Source of the DNA: Acanthochlamys bracteata
Lineage: Eukaryota; Streptophyta; Magnoliopsida; Pandanales; Velloziaceae
DNA: 64,000 bases
Assembly: GCA_019914995.1 (NCBI GenBank)
Contig: CM034136.1
Location: 4,603,270-4,667,269, forward strand
Direction: 5' to 3'
Below, piece after piece: positions 1-13,900 of this stretch. The notes under the pieces are model-generated. The model searched no databases. It was not told where the DNA came from and worked only from the letters and a program-made list of their open reading frames with translations. Position 1 is the first letter of the stretch. Every line of letters begins with the position of its first letter. The translations under genes and the position numbers were made by a program.

Positions 1-80
1 ACAATTTTCTTGATATCAGTAGCATGGCATAAAGAAGTACTCTGCAAGAAGATTGTTAAAGATGAATCATTTTGGCATAC

Positions 81-3000
81 CTGCAAAAGTGCGCTCAATA
101 TCCGACCAACTTCCTGCAGGTCATGCGTATCATCTTCATGCATAGCAGCCATCAAATGGGTTCTACAGAAGTCAAAAAAATAAAATACATAGGGTGTCAG
201 GAGCAGTCACAGATTTTTTAGAAAGGAATCATTTTAATCAATCAGTCTAGTAAACAGAATTGCTAAATGAACAATCATTAACTAGTAAGATAGACAGAGC
301 ATTAAAATTAGCTATTCCAGTGCAATATGCATGTGATGAGCTAACAATGAAGGATGCTAGAATAAGATACAGTACAGAAAGAAATATAGGTAGCTTTAAT
401 TCCAAGTTCTAGCAAATATCCTTGCTTGGGTTGATCAACAATAATAGATGCCTGTCCAGAGTTTCATGTTATGGAGGAATAATGCCAAGTAATGAAGCAG
501 AATGAATGCCTTGCCAAACGTTACCAAAGAGAGCAACGACATAACATTAAGCTATGAGAACCATACAGAAGTTATTAACAGCGAGGATATGGTCTCAGCA
601 ACACAAATGAATCTGCACATTCAGTACTCTGACAAGATATGTACACTAATGATCATAGCATAAAACCATGCACCTCAATGTGAAAGGTTCTGATAAATGA
701 AGAGCAGCCTCTCCGAATAAACCAGACTCATGGTCCATCCTCAAAAGTACTCTCCGAACAATTTCACCAAGATACATGCCTGAAATCATTTTCTCGAAGC
801 CCTGTGGCAATTAAATGAAACATGTCTTGAGCAAAAAATAAACAACAAAAAAGGGGGACCACAACAGAAACAATATCATGCCTGATCATTACGGTTAGAG
901 CTCTCTTCATCAATATCAGCGTCATAAGAAGTTCTTGGCAAATGTGAAGACCAAAAATTTCCCCATTCTGTGTTTATAACCTGATTAACGAGAAGTATAT
1001 AGGGTAAATGCACAGATAAAAGATATATCCTATGATGATTGTGTGAAAACTCCCACTTATACACAACCATTCTATTAAATACAACTTTTAGCATCTACAT
1101 TACTTCAGGCACAGAAAAATTACCATGCATCCTGAATTTGTTAATAGGCCATGGCACTTAATAATTGCATCAGTACGCTCCACATAACAGGCATTGGTTT
1201 CTGTACCAAAAACAACTGCAGCCACAGTGTCTTCATCATGATAATGACCAAGAGCTAATGTTCCCACAGTCTCATTCACCTGTTTCAAAATGCTTGAATT
1301 GATTATTGCTTAATTAAAAAGAACATGCATATAGCAGCCATTTACTGAAAATTGCAGCAAACATGCATGCATCAAGTGCACACAGTTTTTCGCAAATGCT
1401 GCATCACCAGCAAGCAACTTTCCAGTAGGTTGTTTCCAGTATAAGCAACTATGTTAATCATTATATACATTACAGGTGCCAAGTGATATTCTGATTTCCC
1501 TCCGAATATCAACGAACACACAATATTCTTTATTTAAGCTCCAGGTCATGTCAAATCTTGTCAGCCACCTAGAACGTCTTGTCAAAGCTTTATAGAATCA
1601 TACAAAAGGATGTCGACGGCTTAAATTAGTCAGGTAACACTTGGCTGAAGAAGAAGGTTAAAGGTAGCTTGAAAGTTATGGACCCAAATTTATCAACATT
1701 GAAGCTTGCATGAAGCAAAGAGGTTGAGCATTCTGGAGAAGCCTACATCACTACCTACGTATTAGCTGTTTAGGCATTAAATCAATTGCCACACTGCAAG
1801 CTCAGCCCTTTCAACCAGACCTTCCTAGGAGTTATAGCAACTCATAGGAGAAAACCTAACCAGATTATTCTGCAAATGTATATACACACTACAAGCATGC
1901 TAAAAGAACAGAATATGTTGCCAAAGGAAAGATGAAAACCAAATTACTCTAACAGTGATGAAAAATATTCCCAACTTTAAGCTAGAATAGCCAGAGAGCA
2001 GTCATATCATACCAAGGCTGCCACCCGTATATCTAGACCCTTATTGATCATAGCATCCTCTAAGCATCGAGAAACATCTTCTTCAACCTAGTTAAAAAGC
2101 TTCAATTAGCATTTGCAAGGTTGCAAAAAAAACTATTCCAGTACAAGAAACAAAACATTACACAACAACTACAGCCATGAATGAAATTCATAGTTCAAGT
2201 TAAGCATTCAGTCACATATTAGAGAAACCAGGTACCTCAAGTACACATTAAAGACATCTAAAGTGGTATTCTTAGTAAAAAGAAAGTTAAATTGGTATTC
2301 TCAGTGAAAAGAATGTTAAAGTGGTATTCTCAGTAAAAAGAATACTATGTGATATATTAAATCAATACTATGTGAGACTGGCAATAGTTGTATTGAAAAC
2401 TATTTACTGAGAGCCTATCTATGACTATAGCAAGCACTGGATCAGTAATTGCTGTTCCAAAATAGGCAAGCCCACTGGTTAAATTCTAGTTCTAATTAGT
2501 AAACCTGGCTTAAAATCTCTATTTTCATGTCCCATAACTTCAAGGAGTGCCCACAAACTAAACTCTCCAACAAACTCAATGATTGAATTGTCCAAGAAAA
2601 ATTGTACTCAAATAAATTTCTTATTCATTTACAAATACTCAAATGCATCATTGTTGAAGTACTAGAATGTTAAAAGGGTACATTTCATGTTTTCATATAT
2701 AGTGTCAACAGTGAACTTTCTTGATCCATGATCTAACACAATACTAAGTACAGTGTGGATAGCTTCTATAGCTTGAAGGACCCTGACAAAGAGCACAAAC
2801 AGAACCAGATAGAAAAAGAATAAGGGAACTGCAGATATGTGAAATGAGACTACTTAATATCACATGGCAGGATTGCCAGTATAAGTGTAATTACTATGAA
2901 GGAAAAATATAACAAATACATTTTTAGATGCATGCATCATTGCATGTTGGGAAAAAGATTCCCACTGAACTTCTGAAAAGAGGGAATTGCATCCATTGCA

Positions 3001-5175
3001 GAGAAGGGTATGTACTTTCAACTCACAGTATTTTCATTGGCAAATACTTTTCTCGACTTGATAAGAATGCCCGAAGAAATTGATTGTTGTTTAATAGGAA
3101 AAGAAACTGCAAATCCAATCTCTTTACTTCTGCCTGATTTCCCATGGATGCCATCACTATCTTTCTCAACGAAGTCTTTAAGTGTCATTGCTATAAAATC
3201 AAATAACTCCTGCACACAGAAAAGCAAAAGTAAAATCTATCACCATATGACTTCTCTAATGCACACAACAAAACTTTGCTTAAGCAGAATATGTCCAGAA
3301 TGTTTCCCTACTTCTATTGTAGCAGTCCTCAAGTTTTGTTGTATTTCATGTTGATCAACCTTATGTCTTAAGGTTGATGGATTGCCCCCAAGCTCAACAC
3401 ATATTACTTTAAATCCAGTATCACCTCCAATATCAAGTGCATAGTATGTACCTGTTTCATTCCTGTTAATAGACAATACTCAAGTTATTTCCAATACTCA
3501 GGTTATAGACAATAGTCAAATTACTTTTAACGGATCTGATCTTCTACAATTTTTTAGTTAATTTTAGAGGTCTAGGGTTGGGGTTTGAAAGCAAGCTAAT
3601 TGAAAAAAACATATGATATTTGGCAAAGTAATAGTTCGTTTATAATAAATAATCTTTCTTGTTAAGGATTATCATACAGAAAAAGCATTTGTCAAGAGAA
3701 ATGGTACAAATAGGTAAATTAAATCTTGGGCCGTAAGATTTTTTAACTAGTTCTTTTAATTTCTCTGAAGTGTTATCTTTGCTATTACATTTGAGAGTTC
3801 ACTCACTTACAATGATGCCCAAATATCATGTATTTTTACTTTTAATTTGCTAGTATTTAAGCCACAATTGTGGACCTCTAAATAACTTCAATTATAGAGG
3901 ATCCAGACCCATTTTCAACTAAGGATTCTCTAAGCTGGAAAAAGATCAGGCATTACGGAACCCTATCAAAACCTCACATAAAATCTATCAAAACCTAGAA
4001 TAAAATCTTGCTTCATTTCTCCATCTAAAACCTAGCTGCACTTAAATACGCAACATCTGAATTCTGTTAAAGTCATAAAGAAAATGTAACACATCAAAGA
4101 CAAAACTCAAGTTATATCCGGAGGCACAAGTCTTAGTGCAAATCATCTACATGTGCCAGAGAAACACATTTCTCAACTCAATCACCACTTCCTGATAAGT
4201 CTGCCACAATTCAGACTAAACATACAGCTTATTTAGACAAATGATATACCCACTACCAAAAAGCCTTATAATATGATTAGAGAATGTTTCTCGAAAAAAA
4301 GAAATGATTAGAGATATATCATAATATTATATCGACTAAAGAAGTAAACTTGAATAATTGACATTAGTGGGAAAACCTCAACAATGAACCCAACCATAAC
4401 TTAAACTAAAGATGCACTGTTGCAATAATGCCTCTTCTTTTGCGAAATTTCTCTGAATCAAAACTAAAGAATCTTCCAGTATACAACAAAATACTCCCAA
4501 ATGACAAAAACATGTACTTCTTTCTTTTTTATTCAAAGAAAATTTTTCTTTGAATTAAAAGAAACAAAAGAAAAAGAAAAAGTTGAAAAAAGAGAAAAAG
4601 AGGAAACCTGTGAACAGCCTATCCATTCTATTCAATAAAAAACATAATGGTCAAGTTTCCAATATGTACCAAAACCCATACACAGAACAGAAAAATAATT
4701 TTTCTAAATGCCTACACCTACAAACCCAAAAATATGCACTCTCCTTTCCTCTCTGGAGCAGCAACAAACAGATGAAAACTTGTGATTTAGTTCAAAGGTT
4801 CGCCCTATTGCCAGAAAATTTGTTTTTTAACACTTTGCTAGGTTTCTTCTCCCACCCAAAAAAAGGGAGGGAGAAAGGGAGCTTTGTTTCATACCCAGTG
4901 GGTAAAGTGTCAACATAGGTGAGTGACATCTTGAGCTTGCTCCCACCGTCAGATGCAAGGCCGGCGTGCATCTCAACGGCAATAGCATCAACAACCTGCT
5001 TCAATCTCGCCGCCGGCGTAGAACAACCTTCCTCGAACTCTTCAAGCAAAGCAACAGCCCTAGCCCACCGGCTTCTACTGGCAAGTCTTTTTCCGACAAG
5101 TGTCACAGCGATCGCGCAAGCCACCGCAGCGCAGCCGACCGCAATACCCAACCCAACTCTCCCCACCACCACCAT
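81..5175 (-). CDS. Hexokinase-like protein with altered active site, C-terminus outside window
   Basis: Eight exons join in frame: 5175-4895, 3462-3312, 3209-3027, 2087-2013, 1279-1124, 980-882, 801-674 and 162-81. They give 385 residues, about three quarters of a plant hexokinase (near 500); the last exon(s) lie left of the window. Exon borders match those I recall for plant hexokinases. The N-terminus ([20 protein letters not shown]) is a hydrophobic anchor like that of type-B hexokinases, which sit on the mitochondrial outer membrane. Key motifs differ from active enzymes. The phosphate loop reads IGGDTGFKV instead of LGGTNFRV. The sugar-binding stretch reads [20 protein letters not shown] instead of one ending in IKWTKGF. 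The catalytic Asp of VNDTVGTLA is Glu (VNETVGTLA). GTGTNAAY is GTETNACY. All frames are open, so this looks like a maintained non-catalytic or weakly catalytic HKL protein, possibly a sugar-signalling regulator (inference). Intron 6 starts with GC (CAG|GCATGA at 881-880). Confidence 0.88.
2260..2346. repeat. Three tandem 29-bp units in an intron
   Basis: Three head-to-tail copies of exactly 29 bp, at 2260-2288, 2289-2317 and 2318-2346, each containing TTGGTATTCTCAGT or a close variant followed by an A/G-rich tail. They lie in intron 3 of the hexokinase-like gene. This is a small minisatellite with no visible function. Confidence 0.85.
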
Positions 5176-5199
5176 CCCCCTTCCCTCCTTCTAGAAACT

Positions 5200-7781
5200 T
5201 CTTCACAACTCAAACCATTCCTATGGCACGCACGCCACGTGAGAGCTACCTCAGCTCTCCCTCCGGCGAGCGCGCCAACGCCTCACCTAAATCTTTACTC
5301 TCTTAGTAGCTATAACCTTTACTCTCTACTTGTTCGACGAAATGCCCCAGATAACACAAAATGATCAACCAACAAAGCTTTCAAGCAACCAAGAGCACAG
5401 AAAGAAGGAGAGAGAGAGAAGAAGGAGAGGAGAGGTGTGGGGGAAAAAAGAAAATTTTATTGTTTGTTTATGTATTTGTGGCTAACTTTATTTTTTTAAC
5501 TTCAACAATTTTGGGAGAAGTAGCGTGGGTACAGCAGGGAAGAAGGAAGTGGCAAGCGTGGCCTGGGCCTTTCTTCTCCAAACTGACACTCGTACCCTTC
5601 AAATGTTACAAAATATCGGATGCACCATCCGTCAAAGCCTCGAGGAATTTGACTTGTGTCTGGAAGCGGTCGCCTACAAACTACTTAATTTTAAGCTACA
5701 ATCTACAAGCTTTGAGATAATATGATAATTTAGAGAAGTAGAGGGTGCATTTTAAAATACTGTATCATAGAATTTAAAACTTAATTACGCACCCGTGCGA
5801 GCCAGCACCGCATTAACTACTGCCTGCTGCTGTTTCTGCAGTATACGGCAAACAATCGTCGTCACCTCTTTGACTGAACAGCGACTGACGGTACGATTTT
5901 TAAGTCTCATATAATAATAACAAAACCGTGATTCAAATCCAACGGCGGTGCAACAGAGGCGGATATGCAGGTAATTATGAAGAAAATTAAGGGGTAAAAT
6001 TGGAATTAAAGAATGAGAAACGGCGACGGAAGTCTGCGTACGTATTGAGTGTCCGTACGAAACAGCTGGTGTCCTAAATTCCAGCTAAGGAACGAAGAGC
6101 AGACCCAGCAGAGAAAGGGAACGAGTCGAGAAAAGATATCGAGATAATGGAAGAAAAACTCGTATTCAATTTGATTTGCTTGCTTTCTTGTTTGTAGAAT
6201 CTTATTTTAACTTTACTGCTTTATCAAAAAAAAAATAGATCATATTTTAGAACGTGTTTATCATTATTTCAAATTTAACTTTTTAATTTTATTTTTTAAT
6301 ATAAATAAAAATTAAATAAAAGTTTTTTAATAAAACAATTTTTAATTAATTTTAAAACTTACATTAATATATAAATTAATACAAAGCTTATTTTTTTATT
6401 AAATATTATAATTTTTAACTTTATTTTTAAAATTATTTTTTTTAAATTCAAATTATTTAATTTATTCCTAGATAAATAGGCCCTAAATTCCAATCATTTC
6501 ACATTCCTTCTATATTTTTATTTTTATCACTTTAAATTATTTTATTTATACATAAAATTATACTATTAAATTAAATTATTTTATATTTTGAATTTTATTT
6601 TTGCTGAATTTTATCATTTATCAAATTTAATCTTTATAAAATTCACAATTTTGAAATTTTTTATTTATATAATAAAATTAGCACTTACAATAATGTGAAT
6701 CGCGGTAATTTGAATATCGCGAGAGCTACGAAAATAGGGCGTCGGGAATGTTGACTGAAAGACAGAAAGATCTGAAACGTTGGAATGAGAACGTGCGGTG
6801 ATGATTGGGATTGGGGATGGATTACGTAGACGAAGGTCAGCAGCATTTGGTCTCTTTAAATTCAAATTTTTTAGATAACAGATTAATCTAATCAATTAGA
6901 TTACAACTATTTTTCAAAAATCTCATATATAATATACTAACATAGAATAATTGACTTTATATTACAAAATAATCGATATTTTAACAAATTTATTGTGGAG
7001 ACCAAATGTTTTGTCAATTTAATTATTTGATAAAATAAACCAAGCATAAGTAATACAATATGTCCATCTTTCGGAGTGTATTTTAAATGCTCGTAACTTC
7101 AATGTTTATCTTGAGAATTAAAGTTTCATTTCGGTACATATATTTTGATATGTTATATGAACTCAAAATTTTATTTTAGCATCATTATACAAGAAACTCT
7201 AAATATAATTAAAATATAAAAACTAAATTATACTTCTAACTCATTTCAATCAATAATTGAAATACAAATATTGAACTATATTTCTAACTTATTTTTCAAA
7301 ATATTTTACTTTTTATTTTTTATTTAGTCGAAACTTAATTACGTGTATTTGAAACACGCCCTCACATTTAGAGGAAAGAAATAATGTGTTTGGCAATACT
7401 TATCCGATACTTTTCAATTCTTTATTTTATTTTATATTTTTTAATAAATATTTTATAATATTATATAAAATACATTTAAAAATTTAAATTAGAGCTTATT
7501 ATTACTTATTTTATTAATATTTTTAGATATTAAAATAAAACTTATTTTTTAAATAGAATAAAATTATTTTTTAAACAAATTTTATTCTATAAAACTTTCA
7601 AGTATTTCCTAATATGTATCATATGCTTTTCTCGACTCTTTTCACTTATAACTTCTTTCTCAAAAGAGTAAAGAAATGCAAGTATATACTTTGTTTTAAT
7701 CTTGTATTTTCCATTACAATCAGGTATACAACTTGCCATATATGCCCTCTTTTGGTTTTCTTTCTTTGTGATAGTTCAATT
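5200..7781. other. Intergenic: hexokinase-like promoter side, then AT-rich spacer
   Basis: The first few hundred bases upstream of the ATG at 5175 are GA/CT-rich and probably hold the promoter and 5' UTR. A less AT-rich patch spans about 5,760-6,160. From about 6,200 onward the sequence is very AT-rich with poly-A and poly-T runs. The short open frames here have no recognisable protein. I see no gene. Confidence 0.6.
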
Positions 7782-8590
7782 TGTTGGAGAGATATAATAT
7801 CAGAGAAGTTAACCAATATAAGACATCTGAAGGGTCTGGTCCATACACTAAAAAATTCAATCCAACCGAAAAATTTAAGCTAATAGGTTATGTAACTCTC
7901 TAATATATTAACTCCTTTCTCATCTTATCTTTATTCAATATGGGACTAATCTAGTCACTCTTTAACCCAACAATCTCTCTCTCAAGAGTGAGTCACCTAT
8001 ATTTCTCCTCATCCAAGTACCCTATCGCGCACCAACTACGAAGATCGCTCAGAATCTTAGCTATTTGGCCTTGAGTACTGTCATTGCATATCAAGAGTTA
8101 GTTTTCAGAGCTCTTAACTTGCTCCGAATTCTTACTCACACCTTGCGAAAGCCCATGTGAGTCATACTGCTCTTAACTTGCTCATCGCACTAGGTAGAGC
8201 TATAATATGCACCGGTCGTCTCGCTTACGCACCGTCTACGCAACTAAGAGTCAGCCATCAGAGCCCAATTTGCTCCGAATTCTCACTCACATCTTGCAGA
8301 AGCCTTATGTAAATCACGTTGCTCTTAATCTGCTCACCCACTGTCAGCAAGAACTACTACTTGCATCAGACTTCTTGCCAAACCTGACTTTGATACCACT
8401 ATTGAAGAGAGACAACACCAAAAGAGTCAACCAAAATAGGACATCCGAAAAATTCGGTCCATATACTAGAAAGTCCAATCAAATCCAAAAGCTTAAGCCA
8501 ATAGATTAGGTAACTCTCTAATATATTAACTCCCTTTTCATATTATCTTTATTCAATGTGGGACTAATCTACTCACTCTTTAACTCAACA
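7782..8590 (-). mobile_element. TRIM-type LTR retrotransposon fossil, complete ends
   Basis: Two direct repeats of equal length, 7782-7972 and 8400-8590 (191 bp each), flank a 427-bp interior with no coding capacity. The left copy starts TGTTG and both end CAACA. A 5-bp target duplication, CAATT, lies directly outside (7777-7781 and 8591-8595). Beside the right copy, on the minus strand, is a TGGTATC primer-binding site of the initiator-Met tRNA type. Beside the left copy, on the minus strand, is a purine run (TTGAGAGAGAGAT). The element therefore reads on the minus strand. By my hand alignment the LTRs differ at about 36 of 191 positions, mostly transitions, which suggests an age of roughly 8-16 million years at usual plant rates. 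It is non-autonomous by nature, since TRIMs carry no gag or pol. The interior has an imperfect direct repeat (about 8,095-8,190 and 8,240-8,335). Confidence 0.9.
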
Positions 8591-8595
8591 CAATT

Positions 8596-10960
8596 TTATT
8601 TATAAAAAAAGTCAATAGCCAAATTATGGATAGTGTATATGAGAGGCAAATCAACTGCGATTGTGGACGTTTTAATGTGTTTAAAATAAAGAATTTTTCT
8701 ACATGATATATTTTGAAATTTTTTATAAAATAAGATCAACCGTTTTAACCTCAAATGAACACTTAATATTATTTATATAAAAATTATATGAAATATAGTT
8801 TTAAATAATATTTTATAATATTAAGATAATGTAGAAAATTTATTGAAAATGTGAAATTTAGTGGATTGAGAAAAGTAGTGTCATAATTAATTTCAAGCAA
8901 ACTCTAAAACGTAAGGATTAGCTCACAATGTTGACCTTCTTCACAAACAAGTCAGACTTTACCAAAATCCTAGCTGGCGACTCTATAAAAACCTTCGTGG
9001 CAAACAGGCTGGATGGCTCACATCAACTTGGTCCCATCTATGGTGGGCATTGGTCGGTGACCTGCGGGTCCCACAACGATTGACAGAATGATCCATTGTT
9101 TCTAGCTCACCCTAAACCACGTGACACAAAACGAGGAGATGGACCCACCTGCAACTCTAGTCTGCGTCACGTATTCGCCACGTTGATTATTTCCAGGGCG
9201 CCACATGTATCCAGCTGGATGCAATGTATGGCCATGAACAGCAAAGCCCACTTGCTCACGAGATTCTGACAATACGAGATAACAAGATATCGAGACGGTA
9301 AAGAAAAGATACGTAAAAAATTCGAATTTCTCGTGGTGTGCCGCATGAGAATGAGAACGTGGGTGTTTGGTCGTTATTGAATTGGAGCACAGCTGGGAAG
9401 TATATATACATTTTCTTTTTGGGTTACTGTGAGCACTTGCGAACAAAAATTTTTAATTTATTTATTGTTTGAAATCAACAATTTTAATTTTTTAGTATTT
9501 ACTTGCATTAAATATTTTCATTTTTGTATTTTATTTAATATGTACTTCTAACATTTACTATTTTAAATACAAAAAATTTTATTTTTCGAATTTATGTTTA
9601 TAATTTATTTAACAAGTCCTATCATCAATGGACTTTGTGTTTCTATGTGGTTGCGGAGAATCAGAGACGGTGGTGGTTATGCTGCCGGGACGCCGCATAA
9701 GGTGCTGCACTGATTCTGTTCGTTAACAAGCTTTGCATTACTTTAGTGATTTCTCTGCCTATAGATTACTTTAGTGATTATATTTTTTTAATAAAATTTT
9801 TAATATTTTTTATAAAATTTTAAAAAATATAATAAAATTTATATACTAAAATTTTATTATTATTTATTTTTATTATTTTTGAAAACATATTTTTAGACGC
9901 TCTCGCATAAATAAGAATTCTTCATCTTCTGACTTGATTCTTTGATTTCTTTCAACTAAGTAAATAATGATGATGGACTACTGGTAGCAACAAGTTCTTT
10001 TTTTTCTTTTAATCTCGCTGATGGACTGTATTATGGACGCATTCTCGGTTGAACAAACAACTAATTTTTTTATTTCAAAAAAATTTTATTTTATAAGCAC
10101 TCCCAAACGTCTGATATTTTATGAATGTATGTGCAGGTAAGAAGTTATGGAATCAGATGGAAGTTAAGAAGCATTCACAATAGAAGCAGATATAATAGTT
10201 GGTTTCAGTGCTGTCAGTGCATTGCAGAAAGTAAGATTCTTGACAAGTTAATGCCTTGGCAAAAGCAGCGACTGCAGTCTAGGCATCTCTATAGAAAAGC
10301 AGTAATCAAAAGACAGGTATTCAAAACAAAAGCAATAACCCATATCACAGCAGGCAACAAGAGCCTGCTAAGATCTCAAGAGACAGAAATTCAATACCTT
10401 TTAACTGCAGAGCATCAGATTCCTCCCATACAGGAAAACAATCCAAAACCTGATTTATTCAGTACCAAAATCTAACGATTCGATATACCGAATCTAAGCT
10501 TTCATTCAAGAGTTAATGACCCCTGTCGACCAGCCAGTCATAGGGGAACTCATGCCATAAACTTGACAAACAAGAACCACATAGGAAAACAAGCACGAAG
10601 CTGTATCCAACTCACTACAACCCTGGCAACAAGGATTTCAAATGTTAGCTAGTACAATAAGACAGCGTTTTTTGGACGACCCCTAAGTACTTACATTTCT
10701 CACCTGTTAGAGCGACCAATAGTTTAACTTCAGAAGACTCTTTTGTACACCGACTTTCTATCCCTCAATCTTTTAGACACTGGACGATGATAATCCTAAG
10801 ATTTTACAAGTTACAAAAAGAAAGAGAGCAATAACTATCAATCAGAACAAACATAGGCCATCTTCAGTTCTGTCTTTTGAGCTACTACAGATTTCTGACA
10901 CCATGATGGAACCAATAACATTGTCAAACCAGCTGTATGAGGTGATTGTGAGGGTGATTG
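8596..10960. other. Intergenic between TRIM element and UBP24
   Basis: Mostly AT-rich. A less AT-rich island at about 8,930-9,400 holds a CACGTG hexamer (9118-9123), a second ACGT-core site (CACGTA, near 9167) and a CACATGT site. It looks like a promoter fragment, but no gene follows it on either strand. The right-hand part (about 10,500-10,960) probably includes the 3' UTR of the minus-strand UBP24 gene. The 116-codon frame at 10,125-10,475 has no recognisable features and I do not call it. Confidence 0.5.
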
Positions 10961-10964
10961 ATCA

Positions 10965-13900
10965 TCATGCTTGCTTGTAAAAGAGTATATACGCTTGGTC
11001 ATGCAAGACTTGGTTGGTGGCAAGCACAGTCACAGAGGCATCATCAAAACGAAGCCACTGACCCTCAGAATTTCTTGCATCGGTGGTGTAGTGGCCCTTC
11101 GATGGATCTCTTCCATGGTGAGTAATAGTGGCAACAAGCTCATACCTGCGACCCTGCAAGAACAAGCAAACATGCAAAGATGTGCCTTAGTTACAGCTGG
11201 TGCACAGGAAATCATTTGATAGGCAATTCATGCCATATCATTTAATCACAAGCTCAACACAGTTTTGCAGCAATACTTTTTGTGGCCAACTACTCTGTCA
11301 TGTCCCTTGACATTACCCAAAAATGTATAACAATAATTATACCAGGGATATTACTAGAGATAAATTATAAAAAGAGTATAAAATCTATTCAGTAGACTGG
11401 TCACCAGAGGAGTATTTTCAATGCCCATGATTAGCATTATCGAGCTGGTAAATCATAACCTCCTGCTACATTCAAATTTCACTGGGCCTAGTGATTAAAA
11501 AAAAAAAGAATGCCTTACACTTGAATTAAGCATACTATCTGCAAGTGAATGAAACAATAAACATAAACAACTGAGAGAAATTTCTACAGGCAACAAGTGC
11601 TGCTGAGAGATAAGTGGTATACCTGCCAAGTTCTCGGGATAATAGAATTGTTAAACAATTAAGAATTTAAAATAATAAAGCATATAGTTGAATCACCTGT
11701 GTGTTTGGAGAAACAAGCAAATCTCGCCCAAGAATTAGATCCAGAGGGAAATGGACAGGTTTATGCAGTTTTGTGCTTCCTTTGCTTCCATAGCTAAATC
11801 GCATCAAATGCAATATCAATATCTTGGGAAGTTTCTGTATTTTCACAGATTTGCTAGCACTTACAACTCCAGCCTGCAAAATGATTAGAAATCCATTGGA
11901 TTCGATTAAAAAACATGTCAAACCATGAAAGTAAGGACATGTATCTTCAACCTACTCGGTAACAAACAAGATGAGAAAAATAAAAAGGAAAAATCAGATT
12001 GGCATTTAACTTCCCATAGCTGTAGGGTTCTTCATGATGTAAAGTAAAAAAGTTATGCCTTCAAAGGAAATACATTCCACCAAATCTGTGCAGCTAATAA
12101 GACACGGTAGGCGTGATAAAGTAAAAAAGTGAGTACCTTTCCAGGTGATGTTCTATATCCTTCAAGCGTTTCAGAAGCAGCAAATAGATGCAGCGCATCT
12201 TCGATACTATGAACCACATCAGGTATGATATCAAGATGAAGCAGGAGGAAAGGCTGAACGGTTGCTGAAGCCTTGTTTCCTAGACAATAATGTGGCTATT
12301 AGAACATAATGTAACAGTAAAATATCAGAGCTAGAGAGCAAAATGTACTGAGTCAAAGAAATTCTGAGATTCCTAACTATGTAAAATCCAACTTGTGTGG
12401 CATACCTCTTGCCCTGACAACACTCCGTAGCTGTCCTCCAAATATCTCACTCAGTTCAGATGGCACAAAACTTTGAGTTCTAGTCACGGCAGACTTATTC
12501 TTCGGGCCAACTGTTTCCCAACCATCATCTTCAGAAGATGAAACAAGAGATGAATCTCCATTTAAACTCGAAGACTGACCCTCAAGTTTCAGTAGTTCAT
12601 TGTGCATCTTATCCATGACAAAGCTCAGAAACTCCTGCGCATCTTCTTGCCTGCAATGTCAATTCTATAAAGTGAGTTTAAAAAACATACAAAAACTAGC
12701 AAAACAGGATGGATCTGCTAGCTTAGAAACTTTAATTTACTAAATATTGGCATTCTTTTCCATATATGTTTCATGTAGACTGCCATACGTAAACTTTTAT
12801 AAATGACTTCTTTATGCAGGATAAAAAGAAGATGATGGCAAAGAAACAAACAGAAAAGTGCATATAAAGGAAAAATAACTGTTTCGTGAGGAGCTTTAAG
12901 GTGTTGCTAACCACTCCACTCCAAATCAACTTCAAAATTACAGAAATCATATTTCTGATCTTCTATTAGAGAAAGCTCTGCAACCTATCTTATATGTGGT
13001 AAGCGCTCGAAGTTCCAGAGAGTAGCATTACATTTAAAATGTATTGTCTAAACAAAAAGGGACCAGAGAAATGAAAGAAGAAAGATGAGTGGGATAATAC
13101 TTGTTTAATGTTGCATAATGAGATGCACATATTTGCTACTTGGTTAAACCAAATTCATCTTCAAGATTAGTAGGCACGATAAATACTTAGCCACAAGTAA
13201 CCCTCCTTGTTATTGACAATATCATGAAAAGCTACTATAACAGTTATTTAATATGCATTACTATGGAATCAAAATCACGACCATTCAAAGGAGACATGAA
13301 TCAGGTACTTCATCTGAACTAACCAACATGCAAAAAAGTTGCCTTTTTTGCAAAAAAAATGTCTTTTGTGTTTACTATATTGTAATTTGTGGAAACAGCC
13401 TCAGAGTTCTATAATAAAGAATACTTGCTCACTCCATGAGCATTAAATAACTATCTGTTTCATCCAGATTTTTGAGTGGAATGCTTTTTAAAAGTCCTTA
13501 AAAGAAAGAAAATTTCGAAATAATCACTTGCTATATTGTAGACAATCCTAAAAGCACTTTGAAATATCACTCTAATAGACATTTTTGTTGGAAGTCCATG
13601 GAAGGAACTTTGCTTTTTCATACACACCTTGGTCTCCCAGAAAAGCTATTGGATAGATCTGGAGTGAAGTGCTTCAGGACAGAATCAAACATTATAGGAA
13701 CAAAGGCCTGCCCACTTTCCAGAACCGGCTTATCATTCTTTGTCAAAATGGACTCTGCTGGCATGTCAAACTCTGCGATAAATTCTGCAAATGCAGATAA
13801 TGTTGGAAAGTCAACCTGAAAAAACAATTAGAGCATAAGAAACATGACCCAAAGGCAAAATATGGTTTAAAATGGAGCCATGAGAGGTTTCCGAGCTATC

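Noticed and set aside
9102-9446. 114-codon minus-strand frame in a less AT-rich island
   Set aside because: No recognisable protein. The island looks more like promoter-type DNA with ACGT motifs.
10125-10475. 116-codon frame on the plus strand before UBP24
   Set aside because: No domain, no plausible splice context, and composition like its AT-rich surroundings.
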